A program made the position numbers and the translations under genes. A stretch of DNA of 64,000 nucleotides from Pseudenterobacter timonensis (GTDB lineage Bacteria; Pseudomonadota; Gammaproteobacteria; Enterobacterales; Enterobacteriaceae), in the NCBI RefSeq assembly GCF_900021175.1, contig NZ_FCOP01000013.1, forward strand, positions 62,001 to 126,000, written 5' to 3'. Below, one piece after another: positions 43,707 to 54,086 of the stretch. A model generated the notes under the pieces. It ran no database searches. It worked only from the letters and a program-made list of their open reading frames with translations, and was not told the DNA's origin. Positions within the stretch are counted from its first letter, which is position 1. Each line of letters opens with the position of its first letter.

Positions 43707-44321
43707 TTATACCCGCACAGGCTCCTGCAGGGCCGCGAGAGAGCCGACGGCCAGCGCCTCCTTGTAATGTTTACGGCAGACTGAAACATAACGCTCGTTG
43801 CCGCCGATAACCACCTGCTCCCCTTCCGCAAACGGCTTGCCAGTCTGATCGAGGCGCAGCACCATGCTGGCCTTACGCCCACAGAAACAGATCGTTTTTA
43901 ATTCGACAAGTTTATCTGACCAGGCGAGCAGATACTGACTGCCTAAAAAGAGCTCCCCGCGAAAATCAGTACGCAACCCATAGCAAAGTACGGGGATATC
44001 CAGATTATCGACCACCTCAGATAGCGCATAGACCTGTTCACGGGTCAGAAACTGGCTCTCGTCCACCAGAACGCAGTGTACGGGGTTGCGGGCGTTCTCC
44101 GCACGGATATCCTCCAGGAGGTCGGTTTGCGGGTTATAGAGCTTTGCAGGCGAAGATAGACCGATACGCGAGCTGACCTTACCGGCGCCGAAGCGATCGT
44201 CGATCTCCGCGGTGTAAACCACCGTACGCATCCCCCTTTCCTGGTAATTATATGAAGATTGCAGCAAGGCGGTAGACTTCCCTGCATTCATTGCGGAGTA
44301 GTAAAAATAAAGTTGAGCCAT
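43707..44321 (-). CDS. tdk: Thymidine kinase
   Basis: The 204-residue class II thymidine kinase has a P-loop ([11 protein letters not shown], residues 11-21), Walker B-like VDESQFL, and a zinc-binding set in TICFCGRKA and the C-terminal CRKHY. It phosphorylates thymidine in the salvage pathway. It is convergent with adhE and divergent from hns, as in E. coli. Confidence 0.98.
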   Translation of the reverse strand: MAQLYFYYSAMNAGKSTALLQSSYNYQERGMRTVVYTAEIDDRFGAGKVSSRIGLSSPAKLYNPQTDLLEDIRAENARNPVHCVLVDESQFLTREQVYALSEVVDNLDIPVLCYGLRTDFRGELFLGSQYLLAWSDKLVELKTICFCGRKASMVLRLDQTGKPFAEGEQVVIGGNERYVSVCRKHYKEALAVGSLAALQEPVRV

Positions 44322-44872
44322 TGGCCTGGTACACCCTTATCAACGTGTAATATTCCCATGACGGGAGTGTACCATATTTTGTCATATGAACAGCCGGGTC
44401 CACCGCTGTAACCGGCTGAATCTGCTGTCGCAACCATATATGCGCATCAAAAAATGGCATTAAAAAACAGGGAGTAACTTTCTTTTTTACCGCGTTTTGT
44501 ATCCTCACGGCATGCGGCAACGTACCTCTTTTTATAATGCTCATTAATGAGGTAAAAATCAGAATCTATAAAAGATTGCGCCATTCTCTGAAGTTTTGCA
44601 GGGGTAATACTACGGGTTGATATTTATCCATAGAAACTAAATAAGCTGCGGGATTTGTCACAAAAACAAACACAACGGCATCAGATTATGCCCCGCCAGG
44701 TGTTATCAGAGGCGCAGTTCTGAACTTAGAATTTAAGTTAACGTAATTAATATTAATCCTTAATAGAGGATACTTTTTGAATTAATTACATTCCGGGCTA
44801 TTGCACATCTGTTTTTATCGCTCTATTATTAGGTCAACAAACCACCCCCATTATAAGTTTGAGATTACTACA
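44322..44872. other. tdk-hns intergenic region
   Basis: A 551-base AT-rich gap with no supported gene. It contains the divergent tdk and hns promoters. The last ~45 bases before hns (AACAAACCACCCC, TTTGAGATTACTACA) are near-identical to the E. coli hns leader. The AT-richness also fits H-NS autorepression. Confidence 0.65.
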
Positions 44873-45286
44873 ATGAGCGAAGCACTTAAAATTCTGAACA
44901 ACATCCGTACTCTTCGTGCGCAGGCAAGAGAATGCACCCTCGAAACGCTTGAAGAAATGCTGGAAAAATTAGAAGTCGTCGTTAATGAACGTCGCGAAGA
45001 AGAAAGCGCCGCAGCTGCTGAAATCGAAGAGCGTACTCGCAAACTGCAGCAATATCGTGAAATGCTGATCGCTGACGGTATCGATCCTAACGAATTGCTG
45101 AACAGCATGGCTGCTGCTAAAACCGGTACTAAAGCAAAACGCGCTGCGCGTCCGGCTAAATATAGCTACGTTGACGAAAATGGCGAAACTAAAACCTGGA
45201 CCGGCCAGGGCCGTACTCCGGCAGTAATCAAGAAAGCGATGGATGAGCAAGGCAAACAGCTGGAAGATTTTCTGATTAAAGATTAA
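44873..45286 (+). CDS. hns: Nucleoid-associated protein H-NS
   Basis: The 137-residue protein is a standard enteric H-NS: N-terminal coiled-coil oligomerisation domain (residues 1-~80, [19 protein letters not shown]), basic linker, and C-terminal DNA-binding domain with TWTGQGRTP. It silences AT-rich and foreign DNA. An upstream in-frame extension of 24 codons is not supported, since the start at 44873 matches all known H-NS. Confidence 0.99.
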   Translation: MSEALKILNNIRTLRAQARECTLETLEEMLEKLEVVVNERREEESAAAAEIEERTRKLQQYREMLIADGIDPNELLNSMAAAKTGTKAKRAARPAKYSYVDENGETKTWTGQGRTPAVIKKAMDEQGKQLEDFLIKD

Positions 45287-45314
45287 TCTCCCCTCATCCG
45301 CTCTGTCTTAAAAA

Positions 45315-45340
45315 ATCCCGCTTAATGCGGGATTTTTTTT
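45315..45340 (+). terminator. Intrinsic terminator of hns
   Basis: ATCCCGC and GCGGGAT form a 7-bp stem with a TTAAT loop followed by eight T. Confidence 0.95.
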
Positions 45341-45439
45341 GCCTGGGTTGAGACGAAGCATCTATTCACAACCTGACATATATATCCCGGCGCGGCTGAA
45401 CTTTCCTTACAAAACCTCTTACGCGCCTTCTGCGGGCAC

Positions 45440-45472
45440 AAAAAAACCGGTGTAGCACGCTATCACCGGTTT
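45440..45472 (-). terminator. Intrinsic terminator of galU
   Basis: On the minus strand AAACCGGTG (45472-45464) pairs with CACCGGTTT (45452-45444), and the T run continues to 45440. It lies 18 bases after the galU stop. Confidence 0.92.
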
Positions 45473-45490
45473 ATCGTTCATGGCACAGGG

Positions 45491-46399
45491 TTAGCTTTTA
45501 ATACCCATGCTTTCCTTGAGCCATGCCTTAAATTCTTCACCCAGCGTATTATGGCGAATACCATATTCCACAAAAGCCTGCATATAACCGAGCTTATTAC
45601 CGCAGTCATGGCTCTTGCCTTTCATATGATAGGCTTCGACGGTTTCCTTTTCGATGAGCATATCGATCGCGTCGGTCAGCTGGATTTCATCCCCGGCTCC
45701 CGGAGGCGTTTTTGCCAGCAGCGGCCAGATTTCTGCGCTCAGAACGTAACGACCCACCACAGCGAGATTAGACGGGGCGGCATTCGCTTTCGGTTTTTCC
45801 ACTACGCCAACCATCGGCACGCTTTCACCCGGCTGCAGCGGGACGCCCTTGCAGTCGACAACGCCATAGGCGGTCACGTCGGCGACCGGTTCAACCATGA
45901 TCTGGCTGCTGCCCGTTTCATCAAAGCGTTTAATCATCTCTGCGAGGTTATCCTGAGAGAGATCGGATTCGTATTCATCGAGGATCACATCCGGCAGGAT
46001 GACGGCGACAGGCTCGTTACCCACTACCGGGTGTGCGCACAGCACTGCGTGCCCCAGCCCTTTCGCCAGTCCCTGACGTACCTGCATAATAGTGACATGC
46101 GGCGGACAGATAGACTGCACTTCTTCCAGCAGCTGACGTTTAACGCGTTTTTCCAGCATAGCTTCAAGTTCAAAACTGGTATCGAAATGGTTTTCGATAG
46201 AGTTTTTGGATGAATGCGTAACCAGCACAATTTCGGTAATGCCTGCGGCAATACACTCATTGACCACATACTGGATTAATGGCTTATCCACCAGCGGCAG
46301 CATCTCTTTTGGAATAGCCTTGGTGGCCGGCAGCATTCTCGTTCCTAATCCCGCTACCGGGATAACGGCCTTTCTCACTTTTGAATTTAGGGCAGCCAT
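45491..46399 (-). CDS. galU: UTP-glucose-1-phosphate uridylyltransferase
   Basis: The 302-residue enzyme makes UDP-glucose from UTP and glucose-1-phosphate. It has the nucleotide-binding start [24 protein letters not shown] and [21 protein letters not shown]. It matches E. coli GalU closely. It lies downstream of rssB on the same strand, separated by a 199-base gap with its own RBS (AGGAG). Confidence 0.98.
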   Translation of the reverse strand: MAALNSKVRKAVIPVAGLGTRMLPATKAIPKEMLPLVDKPLIQYVVNECIAAGITEIVLVTHSSKNSIENHFDTSFELEAMLEKRVKRQLLEEVQSICPPHVTIMQVRQGLAKGLGHAVLCAHPVVGNEPVAVILPDVILDEYESDLSQDNLAEMIKRFDETGSSQIMVEPVADVTAYGVVDCKGVPLQPGESVPMVGVVEKPKANAAPSNLAVVGRYVLSAEIWPLLAKTPPGAGDEIQLTDAIDMLIEKETVEAYHMKGKSHDCGNKLGYMQAFVEYGIRHNTLGEEFKAWLKESMGIKS

Positions 46400-46598
46400 T
46401 GAAATTCTCCTGAACTGTTCAAGTTTTGAACTTTTTTACATTTAATAACGCATTGAGTATATCAGCCCCCCCGGCTAAACCGGGTCCGAAAAGGGTGCGC
46501 TATCGATGAATTAGGATAAATACGAATGAATCTTCTAATGATAGTAGCATCCCGAGGATAACTCGGGTAAAGCTATCTGTTGATGGTGATTCATTTGC

Positions 46599-47612
46599 TT
46601 ATTCTGTGGACAACATTAAGCGCAAGCGACCACCCGTACCCCAAATTTGGCACTGCCAGGAGTCGCAGCGGTGGCTTATTTGATTCAAATAGGCGGTACC
46701 TAACGTACCGAGCGGAACACCGTTACTGACCTGAATATGGTGCTCCCCGGTATTAAGCGTAGCGTTAAGCCCAGCTGAAACCAGGATAAGATTTTTTAAA
46801 CCGCTGTGGTAATACCCTACTAACAGTGGGAATTGACCCGGTAAATTGGCCTGGCGGAAAAGATGGTTGACCTGCTTTAACAAACTGCCCAGTTCAGGCA
46901 GGCGTTGTCCCTGATGCGACAATTGCTCCTGCAGTAATCCATTAAACAGGGCACGTAATAATAAAGCCGCCAGAACGCCGTTATCTCCCGCTCGCGTAAC
47001 GTCCAGACAATAAAATGCCAGATCGTCATCAGATAAAGGTGCGATATCCAGGACCAGACCAGGCTGATCGGCGGCGACAAGCTGACGGTAATTTACCCGG
47101 CAATGGGAAATTATCTGCTGAACCGGCGGCTGCAGCTCTTGTAAAAGCTTCGACGCGGCGTTGGGGTTACTCACCAGCGCGTCCCAGTCCTGAAAAAGAC
47201 GCTCCTCCTCTTCCACACGCGAATTGAACATGTTCGGATAGAGGCAGGCAAATACCGTTTCCTTCAGGCGATTTAAATCTTTTACCGGTTTCAACAGGAC
47301 ATCCTGTACACCGAGGCGTAGCGCCTTGGCAATATCAGCCATATTTTCGGTAGCCGAAATCACCAGTATTGGCGTTTGATCGCCTTCGTTTCGCACCCGC
47401 TCAACGAATTTGAGTCCATTCATTCGTGGCATAGCCAAATCGCAAATGATCAGATCCATGGTAATACCGCTCATCTTTTCCAGCGCCTCAAGCCCATCCT
47501 GGGCAAGCGACGTGGACGCACCGAGCGAGGTTAACCACGAATCCAGCAGCGAGCGGAAAACGGGCTCGTCTTCAACAATCAAAATCTGTTTTCCGGTTAA
47601 TGGCTGCGTCAT
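46599..47612 (-). CDS. rssB: RssB response regulator, RpoS proteolysis adaptor
   Basis: The 337-residue protein has an N-terminal receiver domain with phosphoacceptor D58 (LIICDLAMPRMNGL) and K108-region. Its C-terminal part is a degenerate PP2C-like effector domain. RssB delivers sigma S to ClpXP. It is preceded by rssA, as in E. coli, 89 bases upstream. Confidence 0.97.
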   Translation of the reverse strand: MTQPLTGKQILIVEDEPVFRSLLDSWLTSLGASTSLAQDGLEALEKMSGITMDLIICDLAMPRMNGLKFVERVRNEGDQTPILVISATENMADIAKALRLGVQDVLLKPVKDLNRLKETVFACLYPNMFNSRVEEEERLFQDWDALVSNPNAASKLLQELQPPVQQIISHCRVNYRQLVAADQPGLVLDIAPLSDDDLAFYCLDVTRAGDNGVLAALLLRALFNGLLQEQLSHQGQRLPELGSLLKQVNHLFRQANLPGQFPLLVGYYHSGLKNLILVSAGLNATLNTGEHHIQVSNGVPLGTLGTAYLNQISHRCDSWQCQIWGTGGRLRLMLSTE

Positions 47613-47701
47613 GGTCTCTCCCCTGGCTGACGATAGATAAATAGTGGCATGCTATTGCAACTATCGCCTGTCAGATTTTGCTGAAGTAATCAAAAGGGTG
47701 C

Positions 47702-48604
47702 TTACACGCTTGTTCGCACCAAGGGTAACAATTCATTCATTTTTTTCTCAACTGCGAGAGTACCGGCGGCGATCGCCGCTTCGGCACGGTGAAAATCAAG
47801 CGTCGAGATTTGTGGGCAAAATGGCTGAATCAGAATATCTGGCGGGTCTCCCGCCATACGATTGCGTTTCAGGCGGTTTTCAAGTACCTGAATGGAGGTG
47901 GTCATGATCTCCATCGCCGCGGGCGCCGCACGGCTCTGTCGTGCGACCGAACGCCCCAGACGTTCGCGTAGACGGGCATGCCAGGCGCGCTTACCCGCGT
48001 CCGCCTTTTCATTGTGGATATTGACTGGCATTAAATCTTGTTGCTGCAGGTGGGCGTCATGCTGCAAATCGACTGCAATGACGATATCGGCTCCCATTGC
48101 GCGGGTCAGAGAAATGGGAACAGGGTTTACCACACCCCCATCAACCAGCCAATAACCATTATGGGGTACCGGGGCCATCAGGCCAGGAATACTGCAGGAG
48201 GCACGGACCGCCAGGTGAATATCGCCTTCGGTGAACCACAGCTCCCTGCCCGTACTGAGATTGGTTGCCACAGCTCCGAACGGAATCTGGCAATCGCTGA
48301 AATCGCTGTACGGCATGACACGCCGGAAATGGTTAAAGACTCGCTCGCCACGCAGCAGACCGCCGCGCCGCCAGGAGAGATCCATCAGACGGAGCACATC
48401 CCAGTAGCGAAAGGAACGTACCCACGTTTCGAGCTCCGCCATTTTTCCGCACGCAAAGGCGGAGCCAACCAGCGAACCAATTGAACACCCTGCAACAATA
48501 TCAATTTCGACACCCAGCCGCTGGAGGGCGGTAATCACCCCAATGTGCGACCATCCCCGGGCCGCACCAGAACCAAGCGCCAAACCAATTTTGACCTTTC
48601 TCAT
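47702..48604 (-). CDS. rssA: Patatin-like phospholipase family protein RssA
   Basis: The 300-residue patatin-fold hydrolase has the oxyanion glycine stretch GSGAARGW, nucleophile GCSIGSLVG and the Asp of VDGGVVNP. Its physiological lipid substrate is not settled. It heads the rssA-rssB pair and is divergent from ychJ. Confidence 0.95.
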   Translation of the reverse strand: MRKVKIGLALGSGAARGWSHIGVITALQRLGVEIDIVAGCSIGSLVGSAFACGKMAELETWVRSFRYWDVLRLMDLSWRRGGLLRGERVFNHFRRVMPYSDFSDCQIPFGAVATNLSTGRELWFTEGDIHLAVRASCSIPGLMAPVPHNGYWLVDGGVVNPVPISLTRAMGADIVIAVDLQHDAHLQQQDLMPVNIHNEKADAGKRAWHARLRERLGRSVARQSRAAPAAMEIMTTSIQVLENRLKRNRMAGDPPDILIQPFCPQISTLDFHRAEAAIAAGTLAVEKKMNELLPLVRTSV

Positions 48605-48719
48605 TATCCCTGTTTAACTTCCCCTGGATTCCGGGCGTAGCATGATAGCTACCGCTCAGTTAACATAGTGCCACCCAGACGTGTTACAGCGTTAATTTTT
48701 TTGTTCCAGGAAGCGAATC

Positions 48720-49178
48720 GTGTCTCAACTTTGCCCCTGTGGTAGCGCCTCGGATTATAGCCTATGTTGCCAGCGATATCTTACTGGCGCGCAGGTTGCG
48801 CCCGATCCGTCACACCTTATGCGCTCCCGATACACTGCTTTTGTGATGAAAGACGCAGACTACCTTATCAAAACCTGGCACCCCTCATGCCATGCGGCCG
48901 ATTTTCGCCAGGATATCGAAGCGGGATTCGCCCGCACCCAATGGCTGGGGCTGACGGTCTATGAGACCGCCCCCGGCAGCCACGCGCAGGAGGGTTTTGT
49001 CAGCTTCGTCGCGCGTTATAGCGAAGAGGGAAAACCGGGCGCTATTATCGAACGCTCCCGGTTCTTACAGGAACAGGGAGAGTGGTACTATATTGATGGT
49101 ACACGTCCCCAGTTTGGCCGAAACGATCCCTGCCCCTGCGGCTCAGGTAAAAAATTTAAAAAGTGTTGCGGGCAGTAA
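48720..49178 (+). CDS. ychJ: YchJ family SEC-C motif protein
   Basis: The 152-residue protein has a cysteine-rich zinc motif at each end: [13 protein letters not shown] at the start, and the SEC-C motif [14 protein letters not shown] at the C terminus. Between them lies an NTF2-like domain ([13 protein letters not shown]...). Its role is unknown. It starts with GTG at 48720 after AGGAAGCG. Confidence 0.94.
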   Translation: MSQLCPCGSASDYSLCCQRYLTGAQVAPDPSHLMRSRYTAFVMKDADYLIKTWHPSCHAADFRQDIEAGFARTQWLGLTVYETAPGSHAQEGFVSFVARYSEEGKPGAIIERSRFLQEQGEWYYIDGTRPQFGRNDPCPCGSGKKFKKCCGQ

Positions 49179-49224
49179 AGCCTCACCACAGACATTAGTA
49201 AACACTCAACAGGATCTCCTCGCG

Positions 49225-50067
49225 ATGCAATCACTACAACGCAAAGTACTGCGTACCATTTGCCCGGACCAGAAAGGTCTGATCGCCCGTATTACCAATA
49301 TTTGCTACAAGCACGAGCTGAACATCGTGCAGAACAACGAGTTTGTCGATCACCGCACTGGTCGCTTCTTTATGCGCACCGAACTGGAAGGAATTTTTAA
49401 CGACGCGACTCTGCTGGCGGATCTGGACGGCGCGTTGCCGGAAGGTTCCGTGCGGGAGCTGAACCCGGCGGGCCGTCGCCGGGTGGTGATTCTGGTTACC
49501 AAAGAGGCGCATTGCCTGGGTGATTTGTTAATGAAGGCCAACTATGGCGGGCTGGATGTAGAAATCGCCGCGGTGATTGGTAACCACGACACCCTGCGCA
49601 CGCTGGTGGAGCGTTTTGATATTCCGTTCGAACTGGTCAGCCATGAAGGCCATACCCGCGAGGAACATGATGCGCTGATGGCGCAGGCGATAGAGGCGCA
49701 TAATCCTGACTACGTGGTGCTGGCGAAATATATGCGCGTATTGACGCCGTCATTCGTGGCCCGTTTCCCGAACAAGATTATCAACATTCACCACTCGTTC
49801 CTTCCCGCCTTTATTGGCGCACGTCCCTACCATCAGGCCTACGAGCGCGGCGTGAAGATTATTGGCGCCACGGCGCACTACGTTAACGACAATCTGGATG
49901 AAGGGCCGATCATCATGCAGGATGTGATTCATGTGGATCACACCTATACCGCCGAAGATATGATGCGCGCCGGACGCGATGTTGAAAAGAATGTGTTAAG
50001 CCGCGCGCTCTATCAGGTGTTGGCCCAGCGCGTGTTCGTCTATGGCAACAGGACGATTATTCTTTAA
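49225..50067 (+). CDS. purU: Formyltetrahydrofolate deformylase
   Basis: The 280-residue enzyme hydrolyses 10-formyl-THF to formate and THF, supplying formate for PurT and balancing one-carbon pools. An N-terminal ACT domain (RTICPDQKGLIARITNICYKH) precedes the formyltransferase-like catalytic domain with N, H and D in NIHHSFLPAF and TAHYVNDNLDEGP. The start at 49225 aligns with E. coli PurU; the long in-frame extension overlaps ychJ and is not coding. Confidence 0.97.
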   Translation: MQSLQRKVLRTICPDQKGLIARITNICYKHELNIVQNNEFVDHRTGRFFMRTELEGIFNDATLLADLDGALPEGSVRELNPAGRRRVVILVTKEAHCLGDLLMKANYGGLDVEIAAVIGNHDTLRTLVERFDIPFELVSHEGHTREEHDALMAQAIEAHNPDYVVLAKYMRVLTPSFVARFPNKIINIHHSFLPAFIGARPYHQAYERGVKIIGATAHYVNDNLDEGPIIMQDVIHVDHTYTAEDMMRAGRDVEKNVLSRALYQVLAQRVFVYGNRTIIL

Positions 50068-50146
50068 TTCATTGTAAATGAATTGATTAGCTTTCCATCT
50101 TTGCGGATAAAAAGCAGCCAAACGATTCATTTTTCTCAAGGAAAGC

Positions 50147-50181
50147 TTTACAGCGGCGCGTCATTTGATATGATGCGCCCC
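50147..50181 (+). promoter_or_regulatory. tyrTV promoter with stringent-type discriminator
   Basis: TTTACA (50147-50152), a 16-base spacer and TATGAT (50169-50174) are followed by the GC-rich discriminator GCGCCCC. The segment is almost identical to the classical E. coli tyrT promoter, which is subject to stringent control and FIS activation. Confidence 0.95.
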
Positions 50182-50223
50182 GCTTCCCGCAAGGAAGCAG
50201 GCCAGTAATAAGCATTACCCCGT

Positions 50224-50308
<85 letters not shown>

Positions 50309-50365
50309 TTATTCACTGCGGTGACGCAGTAACACCGACCGGCAATCCTGAAAAAGGCGCCAGTC

Positions 50366-50485
50366 GGGGAAGGGTGAGAACCTTCGATTAAGGTTCGACT
50401 CTCGCGAAAGCGAGAAAACGTTGCTGAAAGCAACGGCCCGAAGGGTGAGGAGCGAAGCGACGAATAATCCTTCCTCTACCACCAT
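50366..50485 (+). ncRNA. rtT-like structured spacer RNA, copy 1
   Basis: A ~120-base unit lying between the two tRNA genes. It contains GAAA-capped hairpins (TCTCGC/GCGAGA at 50400-50415; CGTTGCT/AGCAACG at 50419-50435) and ends in a degenerate copy of the tRNA 3' end (CCTTCCTCTACCACCA). It corresponds to the rtT repeats known in the E. coli tyrT transcript, whose RNA has been linked to modulating the stringent response. Confidence 0.7.
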
Positions 50486-50516
50486 TTCTCAGCTTTACCT
50501 CAAAAATTTTACCCCT

Positions 50517-50583
<67 letters not shown>

Positions 50584-50601
<18 letters not shown>

Positions 50602-50827
50602 TCTTCCTGATATCTCCTTAGCTTAGTCATCTCAGTTTGCTTACGTTCTGCCCGGAAGGGGAAGGCTGAGAAGCTTCGACTAAGGTTCGATTCGAGCGTA
50701 GCGAGAAAGCGTTGCCGCAGGCAACGACCCGAAGGGCGAGGCGCAGCCGAGTCATCCTTCCCCCACCACCATCTTTCTGATATCTCCTTAGCTTAGTCAT
50801 CTCAGTTTACTTACGTTCTGCCCGGAA
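50584..50827. repeat. 74-bp direct repeats downstream of tyrT (period 170)
   Basis: 50584-50657 and 50754-50827 differ at only two positions. Each begins with the last ~18 bases of tRNA-Tyr (ATCCTTCCCCCACCACCA) and continues into the same downstream sequence ending CTGCCCGGAA. This parallels the E. coli tyrT distal repeats. Confidence 0.95.
50658..50772 (+). ncRNA. rtT-like structured spacer RNA, copy 2
   Basis: A ~115-base unit homologous to copy 1 (GGGGAAGGNTGAGAA, CTTCGA, TAAGGTTCGA, CCCGAAGGG). The central hairpin is CGTTGCC/GGCAACG at 50710-50726, where copy 1 has CGTTGCT/AGCAACG. The paired T-A to C-G change preserves the stem. It ends with a tRNA-Tyr 3' tail and CCA. Confidence 0.7.
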
Positions 50828-50970
50828 AATTTCGGTCGACATTGATCAGCTATTTTCCCCGGTGGCGCTTCGCTTACCGGGGCTACAAATGCTTCCGTAG
50901 GCCGGGTAAGGCGCAGCCGCCACCCGGCATCTGACAGCGTCTTCCGCGGTAAACAACCCGAGACGGGATA

Positions 50971-50992
50971 AAAAAACCCCGCGGATGCGGGG
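50971..50992 (-). terminator. Duplicate copy of narGHJI terminator
   Basis: CCCCGC/GCGGGG around GGAT, with seven A on the left that read as T on the minus strand. It lies 156 bases beyond the first terminator. Confidence 0.85.
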
Positions 50993-51122
50993 CTGGAATG
51001 AAGCAACGAATTAGCGGCGGGCGCTTCGCTTACCGGGGCTACAAATGTATTCCGTAGGCCGGGTAAGGCGCAGCCGCCACCCGGCATCTGACAGCGACTT
51101 CCGCTGTAAACAACCCGTCGGG

Positions 51123-51148
51123 ATAAAAAAAACCCCGCGGATGCGGGG
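51123..51148 (-). terminator. Intrinsic terminator of narGHJI
   Basis: On the minus strand CCCCGC (51148-51143) and GCGGGG (51138-51133) pair around ATCC and are followed by eight T. It begins 19 bases after the narI stop. Confidence 0.93.
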
Positions 51149-51166
51149 CTGGAATAAAGCAACGAA

Positions 51167-51844
51167 TTAGCGGCGGGCGCGTACCACCTGGTATTTACGC
51201 GTCAGATACTCCACCGGCGCGCTCCAGATATGTACCAGACGAGAGAACGGGAACAGCAGGAACAGGGTCATCCCCAGCACCAGGTGAACGCGAAACACAA
51301 ACGCCACGCCGTCCAGATGTTCAGATGCGCCGCCGTGGAAGGTCACGACTGACTGGGCCCAGCCAACCAGTTTCATCATTTCGCTACCGTCCATATGCTG
51401 CGCCGAGAACGGAATGGTCAGCAGACCGAGCGCGCACTGCACCATCAGCAGAGAGAGGATCAGGATGTCCGCTCCGGTGGTGGTGGCGCGCACGCGCGGG
51501 CTGAACAGACGACGTTTCAGCAGCAGCAGCCCGCCCACCAGCGTCATCACGCCGCAGGCGCCGCCGGCGATCATCGCCATTTTCTGCTTCACTTCAATCG
51601 GCAGGAATGACTCATACATCCAGTGAGGCGTGAGCATGCCAAGGAAGTGGCCGGCGAAAATACCCAGGATACCAATATGGAACAGGTTTGAGGCCAGGTT
51701 CATCCCTTTGCGGTCCAGCATCTGGCTGGAGGCGGCGCGCCAGGTGTACTGGCCGTAGTCATAGCGCAGCCAGCTGCCAATTAAAAATACCGAACCCGCA
51801 ATGTACGGATAGATATCAAAGAAGAACATATTCAGGAAGTGCAT
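51167..51844 (-). CDS. narI: Respiratory nitrate reductase A gamma subunit (cytochrome b)
   Basis: The 225-residue, five-helix membrane subunit holds the two b-type haems. Ligand histidines are in the helices (e.g. [18 protein letters not shown] and [19 protein letters not shown]). It oxidises quinol on the periplasmic side and passes electrons to NarH. The ATG overlaps the narJ stop by one base. The 3' end abuts the duplicated terminator region. Confidence 0.98.
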   Translation of the reverse strand: MHFLNMFFFDIYPYIAGSVFLIGSWLRYDYGQYTWRAASSQMLDRKGMNLASNLFHIGILGIFAGHFLGMLTPHWMYESFLPIEVKQKMAMIAGGACGVMTLVGGLLLLKRRLFSPRVRATTTGADILILSLLMVQCALGLLTIPFSAQHMDGSEMMKLVGWAQSVVTFHGGASEHLDGVAFVFRVHLVLGMTLFLLFPFSRLVHIWSAPVEYLTRKYQVVRARR

Positions 51845-52554
51845 TAGTGCTGTCCTCCGGTAGAGATATTCAAATATTGCGGGGCAACGGCGCCGGCAAA
51901 ACGACGCTGGTGCGCGGTAATGTCCGAATCGCTGCAGCCCTGGTCTGCGAAGAATTTAACCTGCTCTTCTTCCCAGACCGCATCCAGCGCCTGCGGAGTA
52001 TCGTCGCGCGCTTCGTCGGCGATCTTTTCCGCGACCTTATCGCTGTCAATAGCGGTATTCGCCAGCTTCAGCAGCAGGTCGAACAGCACCGCATAGCGGC
52101 TTTCGCGCTGTTGCAAACGGGCACTCAGCAGCGCGAGGATCGGCGCGATATCTTTCAGCCCGCCCAGCGCTTCTTCCTGCGGCAGTTGCGCCAGATATTC
52201 CAGATAGAGCGGCAGATGGTCCGGCAGCTCACGGCTGTCGAGCACCAGCCCGTGGCGCTCATACTGCGCCATCAGATCCACCATCGCCTGCCCGCGATCG
52301 CGGGATTCGCCATGAACGTGTTCAAACAGCAGCAGCGACGTCGCGCGCCCGCGGTCAAAGAGTTCGCTGTAGGCAGACTGCGCATCCAGCACCTCCTGCT
52401 TCAGCAGATCACGCAGGAAAATGTCCAGCTGGCGGGCACCCTCTTTATCCAGATTTTCAGACGCCGCGAGGGCGTCGAAAAGTTCCTGCTGATGCTGCCA
52501 CAGGGCAGCATCCGGATATTCGAGCAGGCGCGAAACAATGACGAGTTCAATCAT
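51844..52554 (-). CDS. narJ: Nitrate reductase maturation chaperone NarJ
   Basis: The 236-residue TorD/NarJ-family chaperone binds the NarG N terminus and allows molybdenum cofactor and Fe-S insertion before membrane attachment. It is helical with the acidic C-terminal half. The start at 52554 overlaps the narH stop (ATGA) and gives the standard NarJ length; the longer upstream frame is not used. Confidence 0.97.
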   Translation of the reverse strand: MIELVIVSRLLEYPDAALWQHQQELFDALAASENLDKEGARQLDIFLRDLLKQEVLDAQSAYSELFDRGRATSLLLFEHVHGESRDRGQAMVDLMAQYERHGLVLDSRELPDHLPLYLEYLAQLPQEEALGGLKDIAPILALLSARLQQRESRYAVLFDLLLKLANTAIDSDKVAEKIADEARDDTPQALDAVWEEEQVKFFADQGCSDSDITAHQRRFAGAVAPQYLNISTGGQH

Positions 52555-54086
52555 TGGTGCGGCTCCGTTTTGCTGGTTACATCCACCGCGTCGATGCGAC
52601 GGCTGTTGAACAGGTTGAAATGAGTATCTGAACCATGGCAACCGTCGCCAAAGGTAAAGCCACAGCCGTTTTTCTCCGGGAACGCCTCACGGGCCAGTTC
52701 GCGGTGGCTGCTCGGCACCACGAAGCGATCTTCGTAGTTAGCGATTGCCAGATAACGATACATCTCCTGGGCCTGCGCTTCGGTCAGGCCGACCTCTTCC
52801 AGCGCGCGGGTATCGCTCACGCCGTCAACGGTTTCGGCGCGTTTGAAGTGACGCATCGCCAGCATCCGTTTCAGCGCGCGCAGCACCGGCTGGGTATCGC
52901 CTGCGGTCAGCAGGTTGGCCAGGTACTGCACCGGGATACGCAGGCTCTCCACATTCGGCAGAATGCCGTTGCTGCCCAGTTCGCCCGCATCGGCAGCAGA
53001 CTGAATCGGAGACAGAGGCGGCACATACCAGACCATCGGCAGGGTGCGGTATTCCGGATGCAGCGGCAGCGCCAGCTTCCAGTCCATCGCCATTTTGTAA
53101 ACCGGTGACTGCTGGGCCGCGTCAATTACGCTCTGCGGAACGCCATCTTTCAGCGCCTGCGCAATCACTTGCGGATCGTTCGGATCAAGGAAGACATCCA
53201 GCTGACGCTGATAGAGATCTTTCTCGTTCTCGGTGCTGGCCGCATTTTCAATCGCGTCCGCGTCATACAGCAGCACGCCGAGGTAGCGGATACGACCTAC
53301 GCAGCTTTCCGAGCAGACGGTCGGCATGCCGGCCTCGATACGCGGATAGCAGAAGATGCACTTCTCAGACTTACCGCTCTTCCAGTTGAAGTAGATCTTT
53401 TTGTACGGGCAGCCGGTAATGCACATACGCCAGCCGCGGCACTTATCCTGGTCGATCAGCACGATGCCATCTTCTTCACGCTTGTAGATAGCACCGCTTG
53501 GGCAGGTCGCCACGCACGCCGGGTTGAGGCAGTGCTCGCACAGGCGCGGCAGATACATCATGAAGGTGTTTTCGAACTGGCCATACATCGCCTTCTGCAT
53601 GTTCTCGAAGTTCTGGTCTTTGGCGCGTTTTTCAAACTCGCCTCCCAGAATCTCTTCCCAGTTCGGACCGCTGGTGATCTTATCCATGCGCTTGCCGGTG
53701 ATCAGCGAGCGCGGGCGGGCGATCGGCTGATGCTTGCTTTCCGGTGCGTTGTGCAGGTTCTGGTAGTCGTAATCAAACGGCTCGTAGTAATCGTCGATGC
53801 CCGGCAGATGCGGGTTAGCGAAGATTTTACCGAGCAGCATCGCACGGTTACCCATGCGCGGCTGCAGCTTGCCGTTGATTTTACGGATCCAGCCGCCCTT
53901 CCACTTCTCCTGGTTTTCCCAGTCGGTGGGGAAGCCGGTACCCGGCTTGCTTTCCACGTTATTGAACCAGGCGTACTCCATCCCTTCGCGACTGGTCCAG
54001 ACGTTTTTACAGGTCACTGAACAGGTATGGCAGCCGATGCACTTATCCAGATTCAGCACCATGCCGACTTGTGAACGAATTTTCAT
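52551..54086 (-). CDS. narH: Respiratory nitrate reductase A beta subunit
   Basis: The 511-residue electron-transfer subunit has four cysteine groups for three [4Fe-4S] and one [3Fe-4S] cluster: CIGCHTCSVTC, CEHCLNPACVATC, CRGWRMCITGC (tryptophan in place of one Cys, typical of the 3Fe-4S site) and CIFCYPRIEAGMPTVC. It links NarI to NarG on the cytoplasmic face. It overlaps narG by four bases. Confidence 0.99.
   Translation of the reverse strand: MKIRSQVGMVLNLDKCIGCHTCSVTCKNVWTSREGMEYAWFNNVESKPGTGFPTDWENQEKWKGGWIRKINGKLQPRMGNRAMLLGKIFANPHLPGIDDYYEPFDYDYQNLHNAPESKHQPIARPRSLITGKRMDKITSGPNWEEILGGEFEKRAKDQNFENMQKAMYGQFENTFMMYLPRLCEHCLNPACVATCPSGAIYKREEDGIVLIDQDKCRGWRMCITGCPYKKIYFNWKSGKSEKCIFCYPRIEAGMPTVCSESCVGRIRYLGVLLYDADAIENAASTENEKDLYQRQLDVFLDPNDPQVIAQALKDGVPQSVIDAAQQSPVYKMAMDWKLALPLHPEYRTLPMVWYVPPLSPIQSAADAGELGSNGILPNVESLRIPVQYLANLLTAGDTQPVLRALKRMLAMRHFKRAETVDGVSDTRALEEVGLTEAQAQEMYRYLAIANYEDRFVVPSSHRELAREAFPEKNGCGFTFGDGCHGSDTHFNLFNSRRIDAVDVTSKTEPHQ

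Larger units (their letters stand above)
50864..51175. repeat. 156-bp tandem duplication at the 3' end of narI
   Basis: Two near-identical units at a period of 156 bases (50864-51019 and 51020-51175). Each has a REP-like element (GTAGGCCGGGTAAGGCGCAG..., about 50897-50930 and 51053-51085), a terminator hairpin and GCAACGAATTAGCGGCGGGCG. That last piece is the 3' end of narI in the right copy. The spacer differences are few. Confidence 0.95.
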
